From positions 240,863,183-240,927,182 of the forward strand of contig NC_071355.1 in NCBI RefSeq assembly GCF_943734655.1: DNA of 64,000 nucleotides. The letters are read 5' to 3'. The notes beneath the pieces are model-generated. The model searched no databases. It had not been told where the DNA came from and saw only the letters and a list, made by a program, of their open reading frames with translations. Origin of the DNA: Sabethes cyaneus. Lineage: Eukaryota; Arthropoda; Insecta; Diptera; Culicidae. Within the stretch, counting starts at the first letter, position 1. Every line of letters starts with the position of its first letter. A program made the position numbers and the translations under genes. This document shows positions 27,201-33,765 of the stretch, in pieces.

Positions 27201-30200
27201 CCAAATATTTTTATCAACTGTTTGTTTATAATAAACACTTGAAAACAATTGGTATTTTGGGGGTAAAATGAACACCTCACTATGGGGGCAAAATGAACAG
27301 TGTGTATCATGATGTTTTACTTTCCATTTATCAGCAGCTACGAAATAATTGCAATTCAAGCAACAAAAATGATCGAGTCTCTCGAAAAATTACGGAAAAT
27401 GACCGAGTGGTGGAAAATCCTGCGAGCTAAAAGTCAAGCATTGTATGAACGTGGCGAAGATACATTATGTTAACTTTGTGGAGTCCCATTTTAATTCCAA
27501 CAGCCCTGTTGAATACCTACGGCTTATGTAGAACAATGATAATGTAAAATAATGTTTAATTTATCCAAACTGCATGTTAATTTTAGTTTTCTATGACATG
27601 TTCATTTTGCCCTCACTGCATGTTCATTTTACCCACATGAAAAAAATCAGGCTCGAATGTGACGCTTTCGAAAAAGAGGAATTTTTCATGACAAATAGTC
27701 CTTTTTGAAACATCTTTATATATTGCTACGTGGAATATGAATCCAGCTTTCAATTCATATAGTGCGATCAGCATTTGGTTGGTTCCTGGAGGAGAAAATG
27801 GCGATATTGCTAAGGGTGTTCATTTTCCCCCCAGTTCCCCTATAATGTGTAATGACAATTGTTCCTATTTCAAAAAAGGACATCGACTCGAGTGTAAAAA
27901 CATTGCTCAATTGTGGTTATAAGGTGCTTTCCAGCATCCTGTTTTTCATCGAGGGTTGTCCCACGACGGATCAGATGTTTACCCTGCATCAGTTACTAGA
28001 CAATTTCCGGAAGTACAACTTGCAGAGTCATCATCTATTTGTGAACTTTAAGGGGACGTACAATTCAGTTGAACGAAATGAGCTGTGGATTTTCCGACGA
28101 AACTAATTACGCTGATTCGTGCGACGCTGCATGGATCAAAATCCTGCGTCAGAATAGCGAGTGAGACCTCCACGTAACGTTGGATGGACTGAAGCAAGGG
28201 GATGCGCTCTCTAACTCTATTTTTTATTTTATTTTATTCGTATAATTCATCGGACAATTTGGGTCTAAATGATACTTAAAAGTTACTTAATTGTTAGTAC
28301 TGACATTGTCAAGTGCATGAATTCGTTGGCGGTAAATGCGTGATGGTTCGTCAAAATTAAAAAGGTCAGCAAAGCAGTTGAATTGTCTGGTCATGGAAGC
28401 GATGGGAGAGTTGGCAGCATATTGCGTTGAATAGGAGTCTATCTGTAAAATCATTCTGGGTCGAAAAACTCTTGAAGGTGCGTAGAGTGCGATTTGCGAT
28501 AGGATGTCCGGTGCATCATATTTGCCAGTTAAAAGCTTGCAGACAAACAAAGATTGTGAAACCTGTCTACATCGACTTAGCGTGTTTATACCAAACAGAC
28601 GAGAGCGGTCTTCGTACGGTGTTAAGTTTTGCTGATCCCTCCACGGAAGATGACGAAGTGCATATCGAACAAATTTTCGCTGTACGTTTTCCAATCTGGC
28701 GGACCAGACAGAGTCGTGCGGGTTCCAAACAATGCTCGCCAACTCCAGCGTTGACCGCACAATAGAGCAATAGAGAACTTTGAAGCAAATCGGGTCATTG
28801 AATTCACCAGCAATCTTAAATATGAACCCAAGACTACGATTGGACTTGTCAACGATGGCAGAAATGTGGGACTTCATGGTGATTTTCTTGTCAAGTAATA
28901 CTCCAAGATCCTTCACATGTTCTACCCTGTTCAATTTGGATCCGGAAATTTCGTAATCGAACTCTATTGCGCTTCTAGTGCGATGGAAACTGATGACGCA
29001 ACATTTCTCCACACTCAGTAACAATTGATTCCTTACGCACCAGTCACTAAACAAGTCCAAAAGCTTCTGTAACATTCTGCAGTTCTCGACTCTTCTGACT
29101 TCCTCCTTCATTGAGTAGTAACGCTGCAGCATTTATGTAGGTACAGAATAGCAATGGTCTCAAATTGCTACCCTGTGGCACACCAGAACCATTTGTAAAC
29201 GCGGCCGACCGGCAGTTGACAAATTGTACGAAAAGTTTCCAACCATCTGCACAATCTTGTGGTACATCCAAGTTTCTCCAACTTGCTTAAAAGAATAGTA
29301 TGATTAACGGTATCAAAAGCGGCTTTCAAACCAGTATAAACTGTATCCACTTGCGCTTTGGGGCTCATACTGTTTACGCAGAACGATGTGAAATTCACCA
29401 AATTCGTTTTTACAGATCGCCCGGGAACTCTAGGTGCAATACAAAGAGCAAACATGAAAAGGAACGAGACTATCATCATGAAGTCTCACATACTTCTTGG
29501 TTTTGCGGATGACATCGATATCAGAATCAACCGGAACTAGAGCAGTGGAAAAGGCCTCAGGCCTTTTGAACGGGAAGCAACGAAATTGAGACATACCCTT
29601 AACACCACCAAAACGAAGTACATGCTTGCTAGTAGAGAACGTGATGAAACGACGAATTGCAGCCAAGAATCGGCTTTCTACGGATTACGTAGTCAGCTAA
29701 TGGTGACCCTGTACGGACATGAATCGTGGACGCTAAAGGAAACTGACCGACGAGTGCTTGGGGTGTAAAAGCGTAAAATGTACCCAGTTAGCTTATACGA
29801 GCGTAGCTAGGTACGATGCTGGTCTAACAAGCCACTCGTTGTATGTTCCTCAGCTCAGCTCAGCTAGGTGGTGTTGCTTGGTAGAATCAGCAGGATTATT
29901 GCACTAGCTCCGTAATTGTCATGTACTCTAATAACCGGCGGCGAAGTCTGTCGATAAAGAAGGGTCAAACGACGAAGCAATCTTATTGTCCAAGTCCCGA
30001 TTCTTTCCCTGAATTTCCATTAAATCGCCGATCGTTTCAATATTCAACCTATCGTTAAAAAGCCAAGTTTCCTGAAAGCTGAAAATCGTCAAATATGTTT
30101 CCTGTTTTTAAGACGCTAACAAGCAGAATGTGAAGCACTATCGTGGAATCACTTCCTTGTGTGGTTGCTCAAAAATATTTGAGTTGAGACTATTGTCTAC

Positions 30201-33045
30201 GATCAGCTACTGTTTTGTGCTTCATGTCACTGCGCAACATGATTTTCATATCCTGGCCGTTCTCTTTCAACCAACTTATTGGAATTTCCCTGTCTGGCTC
30301 TGTTCACCATGGAACAAGGCAAGCACATCGATACTATTTCTACTGATTTTAAGGCAGCATTTTTTCGAGTCGATCAACAAATTCTTTTAGCCAAACTTGA
30401 CAATTTAAGAGTTTTGTCCAGCATGCTTGCCAAGCTAAGCTCTTATCTTCGTAAACGCAAAATTGCCATTTAAATCGGTTCTTCTCAATCAAGGTGGTTT
30501 TAGAACGCCCGCAAAGTACCTCAAGGGAGAATTTTGGGACCTTTTTCCCCTTTACCCTACAAGAATCTCTGTCAGCTGGTTGGCATCGCACCTCTTGACC
30601 AGCGTCGCAAGGATATCATTGTTAAGACTGCCGAAAAAATTTCATCGGGTTCATATGATTGCCCTGTTGTTTTGTCACTGCTCCGGGTACACTGCCCTCT
30701 TCAGCCCCAGTGGAACCAAGAGCTAATGCGAGTCAGTTCACACCGCATCAATTACGACCTTCACGAACCAATTCGTCAGATGGCCCTCTATAAATCAACG
30801 TGGGAACAGTTTACGTCGTGAAGCGATACAGTCAAATGACTTATTTGAAATTGAACCAAAGTTATCGCTCCATGCTCACTCAAATAGCAATTTATCTCCA
30901 GCCTCTCAGTCAATACAAACATCGAAGCCGTTGACGCGTTAAATTAACAAGAAAACATTTCAGGTACAATCACTATTAATATTACAAATTGGAGACCAAC
31001 CAAATCTGTAAATTATCAGCAACATTAGTTTGGTTTGATGGCCACTCCATAAAAAATAAATATTTATTAACTGTTCGTTCCACCTGAAAAGAATACATAG
31101 TTGGTTTCGTCCTTCACAAAACCCCGAATTTAAACCACAGAAAACCGCAATAACCTACTGCCACTTCGGGCACGTAATTTACATGACCTGAATTATGTTG
31201 AGCACCAATTTATCGAATACCTCGCCGTATTCACACCATAGTTAATTATGCACAAGGCACTCGCCAGCCACCACACCAATCGAATCTCCTCTTCTCACCG
31301 AGTGTCCCTTTTTTTCCTCTCACACTCTCTATTCCAGCAGCAACAAACAACAAGTGAGCACGCATGCCCAGAAGCTGGATCTGGATCAGCGGCCCAATTT
31401 ATCACCCAGCAAAAACTACGGCAACGTCGGTCACTACCAAAACAACAGTAACAACATCAACAACAACAACAACGGCAACGGCAATGGACGCTTCTTCACA
31501 GCGGCAGACACTGTCGAGACACCGTGTCGGCCGCGCTTCCTGGGGGAAGCAACGGGCGGGGGAATCAATCAGGAGAGCTACATTATTCATCGCGACGAAC
31601 AGTACGATAGTGAGAACGATGAAAAGTCAAGCAACGACTCGACCTCGACACGAATCATCTCCAACAGCACGTTTAACTTTGGTGGCCAGGGCAGCGATCA
31701 CTATCCACCCAGCCACCCGCCGTCGATACTATCCTCACGACCCCAATCGGTCACGTCACGAAAATCGGCCGGCTCTGGCATTCTAAAAAATGACGGTCGT
31801 CTCTCGAGGACGAGCAACATTTCGTACAGCAATCCATCTCTGAAACAAACAGGCGACAGCGTTTCCGTTCGGTCCAATCGGTCCGCCAAAAGCCGACAGA
31901 ATGAACCTTGGTACGAACGGGAAGGGACGCCGGCTCGAAGCGAAGATGTGATAAGCTCCAATCAGGTGCAGTATGAGTCGGATTACGATGACGATGTTGA
32001 AGAAGAACTGGTTGCAGAGCCCAAACGTACTCCAAAACAACGATTTCCTACTCCCAGCCCACATCCTCTGCAGACGTCCTATTCAACCGAAGAGCTATCC
32101 AACACCAATTACAATCACGTGGAAGAAAGCGAATTATCACCACCTAAGAGCCGTATCCAATCGGCTAGTCTAAGTAACTTGCAGCAGCTTGAGGACGTAG
32201 AAATACCAGAACAGCAAATGCCGGCGAAGAAAATTCTAAAAAAACCGTATCTAGCCAGAAAAACCAGCAAAGTAACACCGGTCAAGGAAGTGGTCAGTGG
32301 CATCAAGGCAAAGAACAAGATGAACGAAATGCTGTTCCAGAAAAACATGCGAAAATTCGACAAACCAAAAGACGCTCTCGCTAACTGCATCCAGCATCTG
32401 GAGAGTCCAAACTGGGAGCAGAACATCAGCGGGCTGCAATTCTTCGTGCGCCTGATTCGCCATCACCCGAACATCATAGACTCACAGATCCATCTCCTAT
32501 CGGTAGCACTGGCCAAGCAGGTTCGGAACCTGCGCTCACAGGTGGCCCGATCAGCCTGCCAAGCTTCGGCGGAATTTTTCTCCACCCATCGGCGCTGTAT
32601 CGAGGGTGAAGCAGAAGACATCGCAACCCATTTGCTGCATCGTACGGCCGACACGAACAAATTCCTGCGCGCCGATGCGACCCACGCTTTAGAATCGATG
32701 TGTGATAACCTATCTCACTCGAAGGTAATTCACATAATCTCCTTCAAAGGTGCGACCCACCAGAATGCCGTGGTCCGCACGACAGCTGCTAAGCTGCTGG
32801 ATAAAATCGTTCGCCAACTTGGTCCCGAGAAGGTATTCACGTTGCCCAAAGAGTCGCGAGACAAACTGGTGCTAACCGGAGCGCAACTGCTGCTCGAGGG
32901 TTCCCTCGAGACGCGCAACTACACCAAGAGCATGTTCAAGCAGCTTTCGGAGCACCCGAACTATAACAAAGTATTACTGGAGGTTATCCCGACGCGCATC
33001 TATCGTAACATCGAGAAAGCGCTGAAGAGCATCCGCCAGATGTAG
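300..33045 (+). CDS. Crescerin/TOGARAM-like TOG-domain microtubule regulator (ten-exon model)
   Basis: Exon model: 300-308, 495-842, 8788-8916, 8992-9332, 9396-9495, 9936-9960, 10595-10763, 10841-10989, 11058-11178, 31338-33045. Every junction is GT-AG and every phase agrees, giving 1032 codons. The N-terminal ~275 residues are paired HEAT-type helices of a TOG domain, starting DWRIRSQGF. The middle is low complexity (eight-Gln run near 10650, Asn/Gly run near 31440, many Ser/Arg/Pro). A second TOG domain fills about residues 805-1030. This N-TOG, linker, C-TOG layout fits the crescerin/CHE-12/TOGARAM family, which binds tubulin and controls ciliary axonemal microtubules; insects keep it in ciliated sensory neurons and sperm. 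The start is the weakest point: ATG at 300 gives M-R-N then a GTAAGC donor, with an in-frame stop upstream at 252. A further upstream exon outside the window is possible. The 8 kb and 20 kb introns are full of transposons. Confidence 0.82.
843..2719. other. Crescerin intron, 5' part: no recognisable gene or repeat
   Basis: AT-rich intronic sequence. The short frames here have no codon bias or family motifs, and no terminal inverted repeats were found by eye. The donor GTAGGT at 843 starts the intron. Confidence 0.5.
3063..4150. mobile_element. TA-flanked nonautonomous DNA element
   Basis: Terminal inverted repeats begin GGGGGCCATCCA on the left and its near complement TGGATGGCCCC on the right, continuing into ATACCACGTGGACAG. 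The element is flanked by TA at 3061-3062 and 4151-4152. The opposite arm of the host palindrome reads GTTCTAAGCAATTATT with no insert, which confirms the borders. Subterminal GTCCACGTGGAC palindromes and C-rich tracts are mirrored at both ends. It is 1088 bp long and has no transposase. Confidence 0.75.
3434..3719. mobile_element. hAT-type MITE, 286 bp
   Basis: Terminal inverted repeats are TAGTGATGTCCGA and TCGGACATCACTA. An 8-bp target duplication ATCTTATC lies at 3426-3433 and 3720-3727. The interior is dense in ATTCGATTA and TAATCG words. An 8-bp duplication is characteristic of the hAT superfamily. It is nested inside the 3063-4150 element. Confidence 0.85.
4616..4907. mobile_element. 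hAT-type MITE, 292 bp
   Basis: The ends are CAGGGTTGCCACATG and a degenerate complement finishing GGCATCCCTG. An exact 8-bp duplication AAGACCAT lies at 4608-4615 and 4908-4915. The interior repeats ACAGATT words. The uninterrupted site is present in the left arm of the host palindrome near 2800. A second end fragment of the same family is seen near 12186-12213. Confidence 0.85.
5450..5680 (-). pseudogene. Non-LTR retrotransposon C-terminal remnant
   Basis: Read on the minus strand, the frames give GQRRRGRPRGSWRR, followed after a shift by a DENLSWRQ and CRQWRSLISSLCS pattern. This is the usual tail after the reverse transcriptase of RTE-like non-LTR elements. It is short and frameshifted, with no upstream RT core next to it. 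The flanks 4991-5449 and 5681-6050 show nothing else recognisable. Confidence 0.5.
6054..7248. mobile_element. TA-flanked 1.2 kb nonautonomous element with repeated subterminal motif
   Basis: Inverted termini CCGTGAACGTACCATATTCT on the left and its complement on the right are flanked by TA (6052-6053 and 7249-7250). The motif TTCTGCGCA, mostly within CCTAATTCTGCGCA, recurs about eight times near both ends, for example near 6070, 6255, 6290, 6308, 6813, 6844, 7206 and 7222. The 121-codon minus-strand frame at 6465-6830 matches no family I recognise and may be chance. Confidence 0.7.
7460..8430 (+). pseudogene. Degenerate Tc1/mariner (IS630) transposase, copy 1
   Basis: Broken plus-strand frames read VDVEYISRTQFKKKFLL, then FFHSELVVNGEVYNAKCL, then QLRP just before a MITE insertion, then KATQEQKNMTA after it. 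The same order occurs in the copies at 15.2-16.9 kb and 35.4-38.5 kb. QLRPIENFW is the C-terminal catalytic neighbourhood of Tc1/mariner transposases. Many stops and frameshifts show it is inactive. The intron tail 8431-8787 holds nothing recognisable. Confidence 0.65.
8071..8265. mobile_element. 195-bp MITE with TTA duplication, nested in a mariner relic
   Basis: Termini AGGTGCGTTTA and TAAACGCACCT are flanked by TTA at 8068-8070 and 8266-8268. Subterminal GGCAACATGTGG is mirrored at the right end. A 3-bp TWA duplication is typical of PIF/Harbinger-type MITEs. It interrupts the mariner frame right after QLRP. Confidence 0.8.
9496..10594. other. Crescerin introns around the 25-nt microexon
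   Basis: Apart from microexon 9936-9960 this stretch is intron with no recognisable gene or element. The 106-codon and 95-codon frames around 10108-10623 overlap each other on opposite strands and show no family pattern. Confidence 0.5.
11179..12393. other. Start of the 20 kb crescerin intron; mostly unrecognised sequence
   Basis: The donor GTGCGT at 11179 opens the intron. No gene is seen. Around 12186-12213 a CACAGACTAATCTGTG block followed by GCGGCAACACTG resembles one end of the hAT-type MITE at 4616-4907, as a degraded fragment. Confidence 0.45.
12394..12611. mobile_element. 218-bp palindromic MITE
   Basis: Nearly perfect inverted arms begin GGGTAGACGCACCATTAGTG and end CACTAATGGTGCGTTTTCCC. 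They are flanked by TA at 12392-12393 and 12612-12613. The arms run about 90 bp each, including TTGAATTATTCCATTATT, with a short AT-rich centre. It is noncoding; the 60-codon frame inside only reflects the arm. Confidence 0.85.
12975..13130 (-). mobile_element. tRNA-like SINE copy (family copy 1)
   Basis: The minus-strand sequence parallels the copies at 29868-29975 and 55065-55225: a GTCGGCTGGG block, then a GCACTAGCCCCGCAAT block, then TATTCTAACAGCTGACTGCG. The pol III B-box part is degraded here. Classified as a SINE by comparison with the 55 kb copy. Confidence 0.5.
13393..13526. mobile_element. piggyBac-like MITE with TTAA ends
   Basis: CCCTTAAATGCGCA preceded by TTAA at the left faces TGCGCATTTAAGGG followed by TTAA at the right. 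TTAA target sites with CCC-starting ends are the piggyBac signature. A third copy of the same terminus occurs near 13925, inside the right arm of the neighbouring foldback. Confidence 0.6.
13476..13974. repeat. 500-bp foldback palindrome
   Basis: The left arm 13476-13712 and right arm 13746-13974 are inverted copies, about 230 bp each, around a 33-bp loop. Matched blocks include AGTAAGTTTTCTTTTTAAAT against its complement and GTAATAGGTAG against CTACCTATTAC. A G16-like tract at 13687-13702 faces a shorter C tract. The left arm overlaps the right half of the TTAA-flanked MITE, so the palindrome copied that end. Sequence 13975-14914 is AT-rich intron with a short TA tract near 14485 and no gene. 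Confidence 0.85.
14958..15070. repeat. CATA and CA microsatellites
   Basis: A run of (CATA)n, interrupted by a CCCTACATACATCCGGC stretch, is followed by (CA)n with occasional CG. The 80-codon frame across it is a repeat artefact. Confidence 0.9.
15283..16047. mobile_element. piggyBac-like 765-bp nonautonomous element with three palindromes
   Basis: The ends are TTAA-CCCATT and AATGGG-TTAA (TTAA at 15279-15282 and 16048-16051). Three stem-loops CGTTGCG-NNNN-CGCAACG lie near 15298, 15638 and 15900. The 126-codon frame 15598-15978 has no transposase motif. The element interrupts a mariner relic: its flanks join in the same order as the uninterrupted copy near 38415-38470. Confidence 0.75.
16052..16900 (-). 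pseudogene. Degenerate Tc1/mariner transposase, copy 2
   Basis: Minus-strand frames read MKKYLANMDIHVRKRQSRSL, a VVVDDKTCLTLDGND motif around the first catalytic Asp, GISKPFFFRSGLVVNGEIY, AVFWLDPASAYYS, and LQLRPIENFWANLK near the last catalytic site. Stops and frameshifts break it. The transposon continues on the other side of the 15283-16047 insertion to about 15240. It is the most readable of the family copies in this window. Confidence 0.75.
17156..19048 (+). mobile_element. maT-like mariner transposon, complete ends, decayed transposase
   Basis: Inverted ends CAGTGTGACACATAT and ATATGTGTCACACTG are flanked by TA at 17154-17155 and 19049-19050. Plus-strand frames start at 17906 (a helix-turn-helix-like ELRSLIINKF stretch). 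They continue with IFSDEKLFVLQ, VMVWGGISNKGKFPLVF and YCFQQDEAPAHT, and end RRFK-type near 18650. These are landmarks of DD37D/maT-like transposases. Internal stops make it inactive. A MITE is inserted at 18752-18992, and 17253-17860 may be another degraded insertion. Confidence 0.8.
18752..18992. mobile_element. 241-bp MITE nested in the maT-like element
   Basis: Ends CACTCTAAAAAATCGACACG and the complement of CACTCAAAAAAATCAGCACG are flanked by TA at 18750-18751 and 18993-18994. The interior carries ACGTGAA and CATGTAAA words in both orientations. Confidence 0.8.
19051..21250. other. Intronic sequence without recognisable features
   Basis: No transposase, RT, terminal repeats or coding-like codon use could be recognised. 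The frames at 19725-20006 and 20767-21081 are mirrored by similar-length frames on the other strand and lack bias. Confidence 0.4.
21795..22472 (+). CDS. Possible intronless nested gene, 225-residue acidic, Ser/Thr-rich protein of unknown function
   Basis: A single open frame starts at ATG 21795 in good insect context (AAA before the ATG) and ends at TAA 22472. Third positions are strongly G/C from about 22060 on, like the neighbouring conserved genes and unlike the AT-rich intron around it. The product begins MFVKILPYYQLCTSG, has a CCWCF cysteine cluster near residue 80, then long acidic and Ser/Thr-rich disorder ending in EEK. I recognise no domain. The upstream 21270-21790 is relatively G/C-rich, as a leader or promoter might be. 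It lies in the 20 kb crescerin intron on the same strand. It could instead be an alternative first exon, but no in-phase donor into 31338 was found. Confidence 0.5.
   Translation: MFVKILPYYQLCTSGCVGLLRSTSCENVHQEKRFENNNQLEKDGFKVLVDSNGATNHDRTHSNEAFQKDINRDSFPEFVRICCWCFMKQRDTSPSSPSVTNGSAVRRTRRSNDCYDGEDDSVTNVVPLDGGTIYTPTKNFIGRDGDVGDDDTVDSCCHNMTLAVPNEDEDGCDHQLSQQPSERENSSQGQSPRSSAEGDDERWTQCSTASTTVLDCELADGVEEK
22473..23030. other. Intronic sequence without recognisable features
   Basis: AT-rich sequence between the possible nested gene and the purine-rich repeat tract. No ends, RT or transposase pattern were seen. Confidence 0.4.
23030..23570. repeat. Degenerate GACGAAAA-type purine-rich tract
   Basis: About 540 bp made of variants of GACGAAAA, GACAAAAA and GATGAAA with almost no pyrimidine runs on the plus strand. 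It gives spurious Phe/Ser-rich frames on the minus strand. The unit is not strictly periodic, so this is a decayed simple repeat or microsatellite-derived tract. Sequence 23571-24010 beyond it holds nothing recognisable. Confidence 0.75.
24010..25340 (-). pseudogene. RTE-clade retrotransposon remnant (RT and C-terminal region)
   Basis: On the minus strand, from 25270 downward, frames give EYRVHTQLADFIAAYDTIDR (RT core), then NESEVVDEFVYLG, then RRRIQENEIWRWRMNHELAQ and RWAGHVARMPDN. These are standard landmarks of RTE-like ORF2 proteins, as in the plus-strand copy at 43.4-45.5 kb. Several frameshifts and stops. The 5' endonuclease part is absent. Confidence 0.75.
25922..26041 (+). mobile_element. 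tRNA-derived SINE
   Basis: An A-box-like CGGTGCAATAGTTAGCATT and a B box GGTTCAAATCCC are spaced as in a tRNA-derived pol III promoter, followed by an AAACAAACAAACAAAA tail. There is no cloverleaf acceptor pairing good enough for a real tRNA. Confidence 0.65.
26280..26375 (+). mobile_element. 3' end fragment of a Jockey-type element with AACAAT tail
   Basis: CTTGTCCGATGGATTAATAAA is followed by five AACAAT-type units. The same words (TTGTCCGATGAATTA) occur at the 3' end of the Jockey-like copy near 28250 on the minus strand, so this is probably a short 5'-truncated insertion. Sequence 26376-26880 has no recognisable feature. Confidence 0.45.
26882..27840. mobile_element. TA-flanked 959-bp element with repeated GGTAAAATGAACA motif
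   Basis: Ends GGGGAACTGTGGGTAAAATG and CATTTTCCCCCCAGTTCCCC are flanked by TA (26880-26881 and 27841-27842). GGGGTAAAATGAACA variants occur near 26893, 26911, 27261, 27282, 27598, 27622 and 27808, inverted in the right half. No transposase is visible. It lies directly beside an RTE remnant. Confidence 0.75.
27845..28215 (+). pseudogene. RTE retrotransposon remnant, left piece
   Basis: Plus-strand frames read FKKGHRLECKN, then SSILFFIEGCPTTDQMFTLH, then HHLFVNFKGTYNSVERNELW, which is the RT palm region of an RTE ORF2. The frame continues to LKQGDALSN and is cut at 28215 by the Jockey insertion. The element resumes at about 29431. Confidence 0.65.
28216..29430 (-). pseudogene. Jockey-type non-LTR element inserted in an RTE copy, 5' truncated
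   Basis: The minus-strand frame 28287-29132 keeps 281 codons: LLLSVEKCCVISFHR, VEHVKDLGVLLDKKITMKSH, IVRSTLELASIVWNP, then a C-terminal MTRQFNCFADLFNF. Upstream pieces at 29047-29479 read VDTVYTGLKAAFDTVNH (RT) and GVPQGSNLRPLLF. The YADD catalytic segment is missing or broken at the frame change near 29100. The 3' end carries an ATTTTA-rich tail at 28216-28240 on this strand. It interrupts the RTE remnant on either side. Confidence 0.8.
29431..29830 (+). pseudogene. RTE retrotransposon remnant, right piece
   Basis: LLGFADDIDI (RT catalytic ADD motif), then TTKTKYMLASRERDE, then LMVTLYGHESWTLKETDRRV. This continues the 27845-28215 piece after the Jockey insertion. Stops and frameshifts are present. 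Confidence 0.7.
29868..29975 (+). mobile_element. SINE 3' fragment (family copy 2)
   Basis: GTAGAATCAGCAGGATTATTGC and GTACTCTAATAACCGGCGGC, then GAAGTCTGTCGATAAAGAA, match the complement of the copies at 55065-55225 and 12975-13130. The tRNA-like head is missing. Confidence 0.5.
30130..30830 (+). pseudogene. Jockey-type retrotransposon remnant, internally deleted
   Basis: Plus-strand frames: KHYRGITSLCGCSKIFE (RT start), then DTISTDFKAAFFRVDQQILL, then, after a deletion, LVGIAPLDQRRKDIIVKTAE and YDLHEPIRQMALY (C-terminal tail). The order matches the minus-strand Jockey copy at 28.2-29.4 kb. Sequence 30831-31337 up to the terminal crescerin exon is AT-rich without a recognisable gene. Confidence 0.65.
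31338..33045 (+). CDS. Terminal exon of the crescerin-like gene with the C-terminal TOG domain
   Basis: This 1708-nt last exon enters in phase 2 from the donor at 11178 and ends at TAG 33043-33045. Its first half encodes an Asn/Gly- and Ser-rich linker with acidic patches near 31970-32010. From about 32340 it encodes five or six HEAT-like helix pairs. Helix-turn signatures include SPNWEQNISGLQFFVRL and VRNLRSQVARSACQASAEFF, both typical of TOG domains of the TOGARAM/CLASP type. The acceptor is a tandem NAGNAG (CAGCAG, 31335-31340), so one serine may be alternatively included. The linker shows clean codon use with no frameshift. Family assignment rests on domain pattern; no search was run. Confidence 0.9.
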
Positions 33046-33765
33046 AAGGTATAGAGGACGGTCTTCTCGCGCCGGGGAGATTCCGAACGTGGTGTTATTA
33101 AATGTAGCACGGTGTTTAGTTTGAATTGCGTTATATTCGGTTGTTTTTTTAAAGCTATGTCGTAGCATAAATCTGTACAATGAAAAAACAAAATTTGTAA
33201 AAAAAATCTCAACTGTATTAGATCAATAAATGTTACTAAAATTACTCTTATTATTGGAATTTATATTCAGTGAACGGATCAACTTTAGTTTGTAACATGC
33301 AATTCCAGGTCGAAGATGTAACATGACCTTATTCATTGTTACACGGCAACAAATTGGTTGACAATGTAACCTGCATGGTGCTGAAATAAAGGCAACTATT
33401 TTATTTCTTTTATGCCTAAGCTTGGTTTATTTTACAATTGGATGGATCCCTGAACCGTCTAAATAGTGACACTACCTTGTCGCGTGCAATGATCCGGGCG
33501 AACCGTCCGGACGTAGTCGCCATTGAGAAAAACTGACATTGATTCGCGCTGTACTACTTTTATGATAATTTGTTAATATAGGTACCGGTCGCGTGCAAAG
33601 CGTCAACAAAAGTAATATAAAAAAGTTTTAGGTAAAACGTGTTTGGATCAAAATTTAATCAAACAAGAACATGTCCAAATTGATTTAGTTTTCTATTGAA
33701 CAAATCAAATTTCTTTTGTTTCTAAAAATTCAATTAATATAAAGTACAGAAAGAAACCTATTCAG
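33046..33765. other. 3' flank of the crescerin-like gene
   Basis: The 3' UTR with AATAAA at 33225 is followed by unrecognised sequence. GTCGCGTGCAA occurs twice (33479 and 33588), and these may be element ends. No gene is seen. Confidence 0.4.
33225..33230 (+). terminator. Polyadenylation signal of the crescerin-like gene
   Basis: A canonical AATAAA lies 180 bp after the stop codon at 33045, in AT-rich sequence followed by TGTT. No gene-like sequence lies between the stop and this signal, so it is the likely 3' end of the transcript. Confidence 0.6.

Noticed and set aside
31354..31786. 140-codon alternative frame in the terminal crescerin exon
   Set aside because: Shadow of the conserved frame in a G/C-rich exon.
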